Assembly (NCBI GenBank): GCA_937949965.1
Contig: CALFBF010000108.1
Location: 1-35,683 of the forward strand
Direction: 5' to 3'
DNA: 35,683 nucleotides
From: an uncultured Roseibacillus sp.
GTDB lineage: Bacteria; Verrucomicrobiota; Verrucomicrobiia; Verrucomicrobiales; Akkermansiaceae
The notes under the pieces were generated by a model. That model did no database searches. It was not told the DNA's origin and was given only the letters and a program-made list of their open reading frames with translations. This document shows positions 19,549-28,609 of this stretch, piece by piece (the stretch's first letter is position 1; every line of letters starts with the position of its first letter). The position numbers and the translations under genes were made by a program.

Positions 19549-20208
19549 ATGATGAAGCGGGAAAGTGCTCTTCCGCCGGAGACGGTAAAAAGCGTGTCTC
19601 CATTCTCAGCTTTCATTGACGATTTCGCTAATATTTCTTACCTTTCTCACGTTGATTCTCAGGTAACTCGATTACCGGAACATGTGACAAAAGCAGACTC
19701 CATAGCGGTAGGTAAGGTTGATGACTCTCAATGGGTAAGAGTCCATGGCAAAGGAAACTTCATGAGTAGTCCTCGCCTCAAAGAATACGTGGAAGAGTGT
19801 CTCGAATCAAATGATTGCAAGAGCGTGGTCATTGATCTCGATACCTGTCCTGCGATGGATTCGACCTTTATGGGGACGCTTGCAGGTTTTGCGAGTCGCC
19901 TTTTAGCGCGCAAAGGTCGGCTTGTGGTTGTAGGACTTTCAGCGCGTAATCGCAGTTCTCTCGTTGATTTGGGGCTCGATGGGGTCTTGCAGTTAGAGGA
20001 AGAGGGAGGAAGTTCTCCGTGGAGTTCACAGCTACCCGCGATTCGAGAGGGACTCATCACTTGGAAGGGTAGCCAGAATGGAGCGGCTGCAGCAGAAGAG
20101 GTGTTAGAAGCTCATCGTAAGCTCTGCCAAGTCGATAATCGCAATCAGGAAAAATTCGATGCCGTGCTAGACCTTCTCCAGCAGGAATGTGATTCCAAGC
20201 GCGATTGA
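19549..20208 (+). CDS. STAS-domain protein (anti-sigma factor antagonist-like)
   Basis: VRVHGKGNFMSSPRLKEYVEECLESNDCKSVVIDLDTCPAMDSTFMGTLAGFASRLLARKGRLVVVGLS. Confidence 0.8.
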   Translation: MMKRESALPPETVKSVSPFSAFIDDFANISYLSHVDSQVTRLPEHVTKADSIAVGKVDDSQWVRVHGKGNFMSSPRLKEYVEECLESNDCKSVVIDLDTCPAMDSTFMGTLAGFASRLLARKGRLVVVGLSARNRSSLVDLGLDGVLQLEEEGGSSPWSSQLPAIREGLITWKGSQNGAAAAEEVLEAHRKLCQVDNRNQEKFDAVLDLLQQECDSKRD

Positions 20209-20476
20209 TCCTGACCGTCAGCTTATGCATTGAGCGAAGTGGAGACACTAGCGGAGGACGTTCATAGAAGCTGAAGCTGAAGAAGGTCGCAGGTGACGGC
20301 CTTTTGACTACTTCTTGACTGCGGAGATCGTAGCAGAGATCACATTTCATGCCAGCAGTTGCACCGCGAGCATTACCGTGGGTGGGGAAGACTTCAACAT
20401 TGGCTTTGGGGAGATTTTCTCTACCGATCATCAAATATCCACCGAATCTTCCGTGAAGATGCATAATGTCACCTGG

Positions 20477-20507
20477 TTGAGGGATAAATTTCTAAAATAT
20501 CCCTCAA
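20477..20507. promoter_or_regulatory. Operator-like inverted repeat TTGAGGGATA-N11-TATCCCTCAA
   Basis: Perfect 10-bp inverted repeat just upstream of the Fic remnant; a further TATCCCTCA copy at 20542-20550 overlaps the Fic ATG. Confidence 0.55.
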
Positions 20508-20549
20508 ATTTTCTTATAATGTGAGCCTTAACCGCTCATTATATCCCTC

Positions 20550-21228
20550 ATGCGTTGGAATTGTCAGAAAGACGACTGGCCCCATTTTGCCTACCAGGCT
20601 GAAGTTTTTCGTGAATTCGAGAATGATTTCTTGGCTCTATCAGGGCAAGTGTTGGGAGCATTTGAGCATCTCTCGCGAGAGATCCTGACCCTTTGACTTT
20701 AGCTTCAATCACGCACCTTTGGTTTGAAAGTATTCATCCCTTTCCAGATGGAAATAGTCGAGTCGGTCGCACCCTCGTAGAATATTCTCTTTCTTCTTTC
20801 TAAATCGTTGGGACGGCCTGCAATCATATCCCTCTTTTCTGCAATAGAGAAGGGGAGCAAACACTACTACGAGACTCTTGAGCGAGCTAACAAAGGCAAC
20901 GATATTACTCATTGGATTAAATACTTTATCTCGACTTTGCTTAAAGCTCAAAAATTCAGCCTTACTACTATCGAGTTCGTAGTTTAAAAAAAGGAAAGTT
21001 CTATCAGAGGCATGATCATTATCTGAATGAGCGGCAAAAAAAGTGGTGAGTCGCGTTTTTAGGGAAGGGGTTGATGGGTTTGTCGGTGGCCTCAGTGCTG
21101 CAAACTACATCAGTATTACCCAGACTTCACCTGCTACCGCTACTCGTGATCTCAATGACCTTGTCACAAAGGGAGTTTTTCGGAAAACGGGTCAGAAAAA
21201 ATCTACACGATACTGGATAGTGTTGTGA
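20550..21228 (+). pseudogene. Degraded Fic family gene (DUF4172-Fic-wHTH architecture)
   Basis: Fragments in shifting frames: MRWNCQKDDWPHFAYQAEVFREFENDFLALSGQVLGAFEHL; LASITHLWFESIHPFPDGNSRVGRTLVE; LSKSLGRPAIISLFSAIEKGSKHYYETLERANKGNDITHWIKYFISTLLKAQK; KFYQRHDHYLNERQ; VVSRVFREGVDGFVGGLSAANYISITQTSPATATRDLNDLVTKGVFRKTG. Confidence 0.85.
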
Positions 21229-21572
21229 TCTGTTAAAAAAGCATCTCGCTAGGTCGAAAGCTTTTCTGAATGGGCCGCCTGCTTAAGGAATCCTCAGAAC
21301 GCTCTATGTGTGGGAGTCTTCCTCACTCCTCCTCATTGCCCGTTGTCGCTAACACGATCAAGAGACCTAAAAGCCACGTGGACTCTTTTCGTAAGGAGGT
21401 GCGCAAGGTGCAGAGCGAGAAGACTGCGCTTTTTATCATCGTCCCATCTCAAAGCCTCAAGCACTACTGCTATCTCTTAATCTTCTCTACACTGACTTCT
21501 TCAGCCAAATGATAAAGATGTTTCCAAGCTATGCTCGCCGCTAAAGCTTAGGCCCTGTCACTACAAGGGCAT

Positions 21573-21594
21573 AAAAAAGACCGGTGAGCCGGCC
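21573..21594 (-). terminator. Rho-independent terminator downstream of tRNA-Val
   Basis: Minus strand GGCCGG-CTCA-CCGGTC followed by TTTTTT. Confidence 0.6.
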
Positions 21595-21625
21595 TATCGT
21601 TTGGGGAAGGGGATGAGGTGAGGAA

Positions 21626-21700
21626 TGGTGCTCGATGCGGGATTTGAACCTGCGACCCCCACAATGTCAATGTGGTGCTCTACCCCTGAGCTAACCGAGC
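21626..21700 (-). tRNA. tRNA-Val (anticodon GAC), CCA encoded
   Basis: Minus strand GCTCGGTTAGCTCAGGGGTAGAGCACCACATTGACATTGTGGGGGTCGCAGGTTCAAATCCCGCATCGAGCACCA; acceptor, anticodon loop TTGACAT and T-arm fit a cloverleaf. Confidence 0.95.
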
Positions 21701-21834
21701 GTTCCTTACGGGGCGGGGAAGCTATGAGCAATCCGAGATAAAGGCAATGTCTTTTTTGCTCGAAAATACGGCTCGCGGGGATTCGGCGAGAAGAGGGTAG
21801 ACGGGATGTATTGCTCTCGTTAAAGCTACTCCTC

Positions 21835-22749
21835 ATGGACCGTCGTCAATTTGTCACCACTGTTGGATCTGCCTTCGCTTTAGCCGGAACAAGTTCACTC
21901 GCGAGAGGGGAAAAAGTTGCCGCTTCAGGAGGGGCTGAGAGCAAGCCCTTCAAGGTGCAGTTCGCTCCTAGTCCGCGTCATTTCAAAAAAGTGAAGACGA
22001 TCGAAGGCTATCTTGCTGCCATGCAGCAGGCTTACGATCATGGGTTCCGAGCTTGGGAGGATAACCGCTTGCCGACTCGTTCCCCCGAAGACCAGGAAAA
22101 GGTGGGCGAGTTCCTCAAAAGCAAGGGGATGACGATGGGGGTGAGTGTAGTGACCACCGGAGGCGGCGCTCGTTGGTTTGAGCCTACCAAGGAGGAGGCT
22201 GAGAAGGCGGTGCAAGATTGTAAGGATGCGGCTGAGGTTGCGAAACGAGTCGGTCACAAGTGGCTGACCCTGATCCCCGGTGCGCGTGATGAATCCCGTC
22301 CCTACCAACCCCAGTTAGAAGGGGCCGTTGATTTGATGAAGCGTTGCTGTGATGTCTTCGACGAAGCGGGGTTAATCTTTGTGCTAGAACCTCTTTCCCA
22401 CAATATGGGCGGGCAACCGGTGTTGCTGAGGACTTTTAAAGAAGGTTTTGATTTTTGTAAGCTCGTGAACCGCCCCTCCTGTAAGCTGCTTGCAGACTAC
22501 TTCCACCAACAGCAGATGGGTGGCGACTTGATTAAAAATACCGACGACTGTTGGGATGAGATCGCTTATATCCAGTATGGCGATGTTCCGGGGCGGAATC
22601 AGCCGGGAACGGGTGAGATTAATTACGCGAATGTGACACGCCATATTCGGGATAAGGGATTCACCGGAATCTATGGCATGGAGCACGGGATCGATGGCTC
22701 CTTTGAAGATTTGGTGAAGTCTTATCGCGAGATCGACGCGGCGCTTTAA
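21835..22749 (+). CDS. TIM-barrel sugar phosphate isomerase/epimerase, hydroxypyruvate isomerase-like, Tat-like signal
   Basis: MDRRQFVTTVGSAFALAGTSSLARG leader; LIFVLEPLSHNMGGQPVLL, LLADYFHQQQMGG, IQYGDVPGRNQPGTGEINYANV, GIYGMEHG. Confidence 0.85.
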   Translation: MDRRQFVTTVGSAFALAGTSSLARGEKVAASGGAESKPFKVQFAPSPRHFKKVKTIEGYLAAMQQAYDHGFRAWEDNRLPTRSPEDQEKVGEFLKSKGMTMGVSVVTTGGGARWFEPTKEEAEKAVQDCKDAAEVAKRVGHKWLTLIPGARDESRPYQPQLEGAVDLMKRCCDVFDEAGLIFVLEPLSHNMGGQPVLLRTFKEGFDFCKLVNRPSCKLLADYFHQQQMGGDLIKNTDDCWDEIAYIQYGDVPGRNQPGTGEINYANVTRHIRDKGFTGIYGMEHGIDGSFEDLVKSYREIDAAL

Positions 22750-22821
22750 AAAGGAGAAGAGGAGAGAAGGTTTTCGTTTTTTACTGAAGACTTCTTTCGC
22801 GCTTTCCGTTCAAGGTCGATA

Positions 22822-23775
22822 ATGAGAGTTTGCGCAACGATGCGAGGCATTTCAGTATTAGTAGGTTTAGCGAGTTTGATGAGTATGATGGCCTGTGCCC
22901 CCGTGCCGGGCTCATTTCCATCATCTGCGCCTGGGGTGTCAGTCGCGCCGCAGGGTAGCAGTCTTGCTCCGGTTCTTGCTCCGCCAGTGGCTCCTCCTAC
23001 AGGGCTGCTCCCAAACAATCCTGTGCCGCCGATCACCTCTGCGGCAGCGGTGGTGATGGATGGGGTGACGGGACGCATCTTGGCCGCTAAGAATCCGGAT
23101 GAGCGCCGCGCGGTGGCCTCGACTCAGAAGATTCTAACTGCTCTCGTAACTCTCGATAATGGTCCCCTCAGTGATCCGGTGACCGTGGTGACGGGGGACA
23201 CCCAAGTAGAGCCTTCTAAGGTCTACATTCGCGCGGGCGAAACTTACACTCGTGCCGCCTTGGTCAAGGCGTTGATGGTGAAGAGTGGCAATGACGTTGC
23301 GAAGGCATTAGCGCGTGATGTGGCGGGGAGTGAAGAGGCCTTTCTAGCCTTGATGAATGCGAAGGCGCGGTCTCTTGGGATGCGGAGTTCGCATTTTAAG
23401 AATCCCCATGGCCTCACGGAAGAGGGGCAGTATTCCACCGCACGCGATATCGCAATTCTAGGTCGAGAGGCTTACCAATCTGCGGTGATCCGTGGTTTCG
23501 TGCGGACGAAGAGTTATTCCTTCTCCCGCCCGAGCGGGGAGACGAAGACTTTGACCAATACCAATCAGTTACTACGACGCATCTCGTATTGCACTGGGAT
23601 GAAGACTGGCACGACGCGCGCTTCGGGTCGTTGTCTGGTCTCGACGGGAGAGCTCAATGGTCGTCTCGTCGTCATTGTCGTGCTAGGAGCGAGTAGCGAG
23701 TCCGTTCTCTATCAGGACTCGGAGGCCCTGATGAGATGGAGTCTGGAGCGGACGACCGAGCCCGCTCTTAATTAA
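22822..23775 (+). CDS. D-alanyl-D-alanine carboxypeptidase (peptidase S11)
   Basis: SxxK in ASTQKILTALVTLD, SGN in VKSGNDVAKALA, KTG in GMKTGTTRASGRC; N-terminal lipoprotein-like signal. Confidence 0.92.
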   Translation: MRVCATMRGISVLVGLASLMSMMACAPVPGSFPSSAPGVSVAPQGSSLAPVLAPPVAPPTGLLPNNPVPPITSAAAVVMDGVTGRILAAKNPDERRAVASTQKILTALVTLDNGPLSDPVTVVTGDTQVEPSKVYIRAGETYTRAALVKALMVKSGNDVAKALARDVAGSEEAFLALMNAKARSLGMRSSHFKNPHGLTEEGQYSTARDIAILGREAYQSAVIRGFVRTKSYSFSRPSGETKTLTNTNQLLRRISYCTGMKTGTTRASGRCLVSTGELNGRLVVIVVLGASSESVLYQDSEALMRWSLERTTEPALN

Positions 23776-23782
23776 GTGCTAT

Positions 23783-24601
23783 CTACGGCACGCGAGGAAA
23801 TTGGCTAAAGTCAGGAGCTCTCTTTTCGAGGAAAGCGTTTTTACCCTCTTTTCCTTCTTCACTCATGTAATACATCAGGGTGGCGTTGCCAGCGAGGTCG
23901 AGGAGACCCATCTGGCCATCGCAATCGGCATTGAGCGCTGACTTGAGGCAACGCAGCGCGAGGGGGGAGTGGACCAGCATTTCACGGCACCACTTGAGAG
24001 TTTCGTTTTCCATTTCAGCGTAGGGCACCACGGTATTGACGAGGCCCATATCAAGCGCCTCTTGGGCGTCGTATTGACGACAGAGGAACCAGATCTCGCG
24101 AGCCTTCTTTTGGCCAACGATACGGGCTAGATAACTGGAACCGAGACCGCCATCAAAGGAGCCCACCTTGGGGCCAGTCTGACCAAAGCGAGCATTGTCG
24201 GCGGCGATGGTGAGGTCGCAAACGACGTGCAGCACGTGTCCACCACCGATGGCGTATCCAGCCACCATCGCAACGACAGGTTTGGGGAGAGAGCGAATCT
24301 TTTTCTGCAAATCTAACACATTGAGACGAGGGACACCATCGTCACCCACGTAGCCGGCATGTCCGCGTACTTTCTGATCGCCACCGGAGCAGAAGGCTTT
24401 TTCTCCTTCACCTGTTAGAATGATCACTCCGACAGTAGGGTCTTCATGGGCCATGTCGAAGGCGGCGAGTAGCTCTCGCACGGTGAGGGGGCGAAAGGCG
24501 TTTCTGACCTCAGGGCGATTGATGGTGATTTTGGCAATGGCACCCTCGTCGGTGGTCTCGTAGCGGATGTCTTCGAATTCAGCTTTGGTAGTCCAGCTCA
24601 T
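23783..24601 (-). CDS. menB: 1,4-dihydroxy-2-naphthoyl-CoA synthase
   Basis: [86 protein letters not shown]. Confidence 0.95.
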   Translation of the reverse strand: MSWTTKAEFEDIRYETTDEGAIAKITINRPEVRNAFRPLTVRELLAAFDMAHEDPTVGVIILTGEGEKAFCSGGDQKVRGHAGYVGDDGVPRLNVLDLQKKIRSLPKPVVAMVAGYAIGGGHVLHVVCDLTIAADNARFGQTGPKVGSFDGGLGSSYLARIVGQKKAREIWFLCRQYDAQEALDMGLVNTVVPYAEMENETLKWCREMLVHSPLALRCLKSALNADCDGQMGLLDLAGNATLMYYMSEEGKEGKNAFLEKRAPDFSQFPRVP

Positions 24602-24691
24602 GTGCGCCTATTCTAGTTCGAAATGGGGGCGTGTCGAAGCGGAATTGTCAGCTTTGCTCACTGTCGGATCGCTCTTGGGGCGTTCTTGTGA

Positions 24692-25336
24692 TTGATTCCT
24701 GAGGTGGCGCTGACCGGATTTCCTATTCTCGAACGAGACCTCGCTCTCACCATGCGCGAGGCCGCTCTCGATCATGAGAGTTTTCAAACTCCGATTCGAG
24801 CCTGTGAGCTGTCTCGTTGTCGAGGGATGTGCTGCCACGATGGTGTCTTTGTGGGAGGAGAAGAGCGGCGCGTGATTGCGGAGCTGTTAGAGGGAGTGGA
24901 AGGAGATTATTTTGAAGAGAAAGAAGGTCGCTGGAAGACCCGCACCCTCACTGCGCGAGAAGATCAACTGGGCGAGGACTATCCTTCCCACTTTCCTCGC
25001 ACGAGATGCCAATTTCTCGATGAGAATCATCACTGCCGTCTCCAGAGCAGGGCTCTCAAGGAAGAGCAACATCCTTGGTTCTGGAAGCCCTTTCCCTGTT
25101 GGTTACACCCGCTGAGTTTTCGGCGAGAGGCGGCTTCGGGGCGTCCCGTGCTATCGCTACCTCGCCTGGGAAAGGACCCGGCGGCAGAGCCTGGTTATGA
25201 TGGCTTCGCCTCATGCACTACCTGCGGTCGGGCCGAGTCTACGGGGGAGCCTGCTTGGCAGGTTTTGGCCCCCGAGCTTTCCTTCTTGTCAGAACTCAGT
25301 GGTCGCGACTTATTACGTGAATTGGGTGATGAGTAG
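24692..25336 (+). CDS. Cys-cluster protein, DUF3109/YkgJ-like
   Basis: CELSRCRGMCCHDGVFVGGEER, RCQFLDENHHCRLQ, FPCWLHPLSF; TTG start. Confidence 0.65.
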   Translation: MIPEVALTGFPILERDLALTMREAALDHESFQTPIRACELSRCRGMCCHDGVFVGGEERRVIAELLEGVEGDYFEEKEGRWKTRTLTAREDQLGEDYPSHFPRTRCQFLDENHHCRLQSRALKEEQHPWFWKPFPCWLHPLSFRREAASGRPVLSLPRLGKDPAAEPGYDGFASCTTCGRAESTGEPAWQVLAPELSFLSELSGRDLLRELGDE

Positions 25337-25371
25337 CATCGTTCAATGGATAACTTATTAACTGTAATACT

Positions 25372-26019
25372 ATGAAAATCGTTGTTTCTTTCGTTTCTGT
25401 TTTCACCGTTTTTTTGTGGGCGGAGATTACGATGGCAGAAGAGAGTGCGGTTGAGCTGGGACTCCTGACCAGTCACCCTTCAGCGGAGGTCCGGTTAGCG
25501 GCGGTGGAATCTCTGCGAGCATTAAGGGCCGAAGAAGTGGATCGTTTTTTCAATGACCGGAGTGTCGAGATTCGAGAAGCCGCAATCAAAGCTGCTTACG
25601 ACGAGGGTATCGAAGCCGCGCTGCCGTCACTCGCGCGGTTAGCCCCTCTGATTGCGCGCTCGATAGGGGCGGGAAACCAAGAGTTGCTGCCAATCGCACA
25701 AAGAGCGGTTTATGCCGCTTGGAGGACAGGCCGCGAAGCTGACCTTGCTGCTGTGATTACGATTGCACGTGACCGCGCGATCGATGGGCAAATCAGGCGG
25801 ACGGCGGTGGATGTTTTGAATCTTTGGAATGAACCGCCAGCTGAGGATCCATTCCTCGGAATTATGTGGAAGTTTTCCGACGAGAGAGTTCTTCTGAAAA
25901 GAGAAGCCCTGAGTTGGTTAGGTGAATTCTTAAAAAATAAGGAAGAGGCTAAGCCCCTCTGGAAGGAGTTCACTCAATTGGCTCGTCAGTTTGGTTACAC
26001 TTCTTCTTCAATGTGGTGA
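25372..26019 (+). CDS. Exported HEAT-repeat-like protein
   Basis: Signal-like N-terminus; HPSAEVRLAAVESLRAL and RSVEIREAAIKAAYDEG helical repeats. Confidence 0.6.
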   Translation: MKIVVSFVSVFTVFLWAEITMAEESAVELGLLTSHPSAEVRLAAVESLRALRAEEVDRFFNDRSVEIREAAIKAAYDEGIEAALPSLARLAPLIARSIGAGNQELLPIAQRAVYAAWRTGREADLAAVITIARDRAIDGQIRRTAVDVLNLWNEPPAEDPFLGIMWKFSDERVLLKREALSWLGEFLKNKEEAKPLWKEFTQLARQFGYTSSSMW

Positions 26020-26082
26020 CAATGATTTCAGAGCTTTTTTTTGAATGTGAGTAAGCTTGTGTTACAGTTCTCCTAATAAACC

Positions 26083-26484
26083 GTGGTTCAATCAATTACA
26101 GCCTTGTTTCTGGCGATTCTCATCGGAAATCCGATGTGTTTTGGGGTCGCTCTGAAGATGCTCGTTGAGAAGAACGCTTCTTCCACAAACTGCTATTCGA
26201 GCTGTTGTGAACATGAGCTTGCAAGGGAGTTAGAGGAAGAGGGACCGGAACCGATTTCGTGTCTCTGTTTCCTCGACAAGGAAGAGATTTCTCCTGAAGC
26301 GAACCCCATCTGGGTGAAACCTCCTCAAGAGGAGAAGCTGAGAGCATTGGGGGTGTTTGATCGAGAACTCGTTCGGATTCACCTTTCTTCGGCAGTGAGC
26401 CACGTTAGTAAGTGGCCTCCCGATCGTTTTGTCGTAATCCAGCATCGAGAGCGTCTTTCTCTCCAAGGGTGCTACCTCCTTTGA
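26083..26484 (+). CDS. Small exported Cys-rich hypothetical protein (GTG start)
   Basis: Signal-like VQSITALFLAILIGNPMCFG followed by TNCYSSCCEHEL and ISCLCFLDKEE. Confidence 0.5.
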   Translation: MVQSITALFLAILIGNPMCFGVALKMLVEKNASSTNCYSSCCEHELARELEEEGPEPISCLCFLDKEEISPEANPIWVKPPQEEKLRALGVFDRELVRIHLSSAVSHVSKWPPDRFVVIQHRERLSLQGCYLL

Positions 26485-26752
26485 GGTTTTGGTTTTTGTC
26501 CCTGTATCTGTCTGCGTCCGCACCGTTCACTTTCGTGCCGTGGTCTTCTAGTTCTCTTTGTTAGAACGGACTCATCGCTTCTGTTAGTTAGGCGTTTCCC
26601 AATGTCTCTTTGGGCTTGCAACTCTGCGGTCCTACCGACTCTGACGAACGTGGATTATCCGTCTGCGCTCACCTTTTTCTTTCTCCTCTGCAAGAGATGC
26701 GGTGGAGAAGCAAAACCAAGATTTTATCCCTTTCACCTACCTCAAAGAAACA

Positions 26753-27655
26753 ATGAAATTTACCTCATTGCTTGCCGCTATTTTCTTTCTCCCATTTTCC
26801 GCCTTTGGATGAGACGGCTGAAAACTCATCGCACCGCCAGTTGGCGGTGCTACTATTTCCCACGGCTCGGATTTTAGCCTTTCGGTCAATTATCAGTTTC
26901 GCAGAAACGACGATATTTTCAGGGGAGATTCTCGCGTGGCGAATGCTTCGGACTTTGCTGCGGAGCTCAATATTGTCGCGCTCTCTGGGAGTTACCGCTT
27001 GAATCGTCATTGGTCTTTTTCGGTCTTCGTTCCTTTTGTGGACGGAGTGACCGAAGAGCAAGGTCAGGCAGACATTAGAATCAATGGACTGGGTGATGTT
27101 TCGGTCTCCGCAATTTATTCTCCCTGGTCAGGCGAGGACTCTTGGTTGGCGGGGTTGGGCTTCAATGCCGGACTGATTCTTCCTACCGGAGAGTCCAGTG
27201 ATGATCCGAATGTGGGGGTAGTGAACCCCCATGTTTTTCAGCTCGGAACAGGGGCAACTCAGTTGACTTTGGGCGCGAGTTACTTTGGTCAAGTTGATGA
27301 GGATTGGTCTTACTTCACCAGTGTCGGAGTTTCCTTGCCGCTTCACGAAGGGAGGGATGATTTTCTTCCTGCAGAGACTTTCTCTTGGCAGCTAGGAACG
27401 AGTAGAAAGCTCACCGAGAATCTGAGTGCCAAGTTGACTCTGAGCCTCTTCCATGGCGAGAGAGATGAGTTCTTGGATCAAGAGATTGGAAACACTGGTT
27501 CGACCACTTTAAGCCTTGCTCCAGCCTTGAGCTATGCCCTCACCGATAAGCTCACTACTTCGCTATCGGTGACCATTCCGGTGTATCGCCGAGCTAATGA
27601 AACGGCCCTCGTCGTCGGCCCTCTGTGGTCAGCGGGAATGAACTACCGATTCTAG
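26753..27655 (+). CDS. Beta-barrel-like outer-membrane protein with two in-frame TGA codons (26810-26812, 26819-26821); candidate UxxU selenoprotein or pseudogene
   Basis: One frame from ATG 26753: MKFTSLLAAIFFLPFSAFG[TGA]DG[TGA]KLIAPPVGGATISHGSDFSLSVNYQFRRNDDIFRGDSRVANASDFAAELNIVALSGSYRLNRHWSFSVFVPF...GMNYRF*. Alternating beta pattern, C-terminal Phe. ORF track reports only 26936-27655. Confidence 0.55.
26831..26850 (+). promoter_or_regulatory. Putative bacterial SECIS-like hairpin (alternatively a palindromic repeat)
   Basis: GCACCGCC-AGTT-GGCGGTGC: perfect 8-bp stem with 4-nt loop; loop starts 17 nt after the second TGA and 26 nt after the first. Confidence 0.45.
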
Positions 27656-27849
27656 TCGGATGGAGAGATAAGGTCTTTACGAAATGAAAATCTACTAGAA
27701 TTCTAGTTTTTGATTTAAGCGAAAGTAAGCTTCATGCTAACTGTTTAAAAATCATTAACTTAAGTAATGATTGCTCTTCAATTTATTTAAAATTTCTGAG
27801 CCAATCTTTTGTGGCTATTTCGTGAGAATGTGCGTCTACTCGCTTGCTT

Positions 27850-28536
27850 ATGAAAAAATATGTAGCGGAATTTATCGGGACCTTCTGGTTGGTATTAGGA
27901 GGTTGTGGTAGCGCAGTTTTGGCTGCCGGAGTGGCGGATGTCGGCATTGGGTGGGTCGGTGTTTCTTTCGCTTTTGGTTTGACTGTCCTCACTATGGCTT
28001 ATGCTATTGGTCATATATCAGGTTGTCATCTTAACCCTGCTGTTTCCATTGGTCTCTGGGCTGGAGGACGATTTTCTTCGAAGGAACTTGGACCTTATAT
28101 TGTGGCGCAAGTGGTGGGAGGAGCCTTGGGTGCGCTTGTTCTTTTCTTAATCATGTCTGGGAGAGAGATCGGTGGTTTCGCGACTAATGGTTTCGGCGAA
28201 ACATCTCCCGAAGGATTTGGGCTGATGCCTGCTTTTTTGACTGAGGTTGTGATGACCGCTTTCTTCCTCATTATTATTCTTGGTGCAACCGATGGCCGTG
28301 CTCCGGCAGGATTTGCGCCCATTGCGATTGGCTTAGGTTTGACCCTCATTCACCTCATCAGTATTCCGGTTACGAATACGTCCGTAAACCCCGCTCGAAG
28401 CACTGCCGTTGCACTCTTCGTTGGTGGAGCTGCCATGAAGCAACTTTGGCTCTTCTGGGTAGCCCCCATTATCGGTGGTTTCCTTGGTGCCGTGATTTAT
28501 AAGTTCATTGGTTCTTCCGACGACGCTAATAGCTAA
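27850..28536 (+). CDS. aqpZ: Aquaporin Z
   Basis: [56 protein letters not shown]. Confidence 0.93.
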   Translation: MKKYVAEFIGTFWLVLGGCGSAVLAAGVADVGIGWVGVSFAFGLTVLTMAYAIGHISGCHLNPAVSIGLWAGGRFSSKELGPYIVAQVVGGALGALVLFLIMSGREIGGFATNGFGETSPEGFGLMPAFLTEVVMTAFFLIIILGATDGRAPAGFAPIAIGLGLTLIHLISIPVTNTSVNPARSTAVALFVGGAAMKQLWLFWVAPIIGGFLGAVIYKFIGSSDDANS

Positions 28537-28557
28537 AGCACATTAAACTTTCTAACC

Positions 28558-28594
28558 TCCCAGTTCTTCTTTTCTTGGAAGGCTGGGATTTTTT
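28558..28594 (+). terminator. Rho-independent terminator after aqpZ
   Basis: TCCCAG ... CTGGGA followed by TTTTTT. Confidence 0.65.
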
Positions 28595-28609
28595 GTGGTT
28601 TCTGATCTC

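Noticed and set aside
20057-20464. 135-aa minus-strand ORF overlapping the STAS gene end
   Set aside because: No recognisable family, overlaps a better-supported CDS and lies in a decayed region.
21270-21512. 80-aa ORF between the Fic remnant and tRNA-Val
   Set aside because: No homology recognised; isolated and not protein-like.
26602-26877. ORF MSLWACNSAVL..., in frame with the Cys-rich gene after its TGA stop
   Set aside because: Read-through sequence is low-quality, lacks domain character and overlaps the barrel gene; so that TGA is treated as a true stop, not Sec.
17366-27655. Alternative explanation: TGA read as Trp (genetic code 4/25)
   Set aside because: TGA is used as a normal terminator by several confident genes in the window (for example the ABC ATPase and the inactive-transglutaminase gene).
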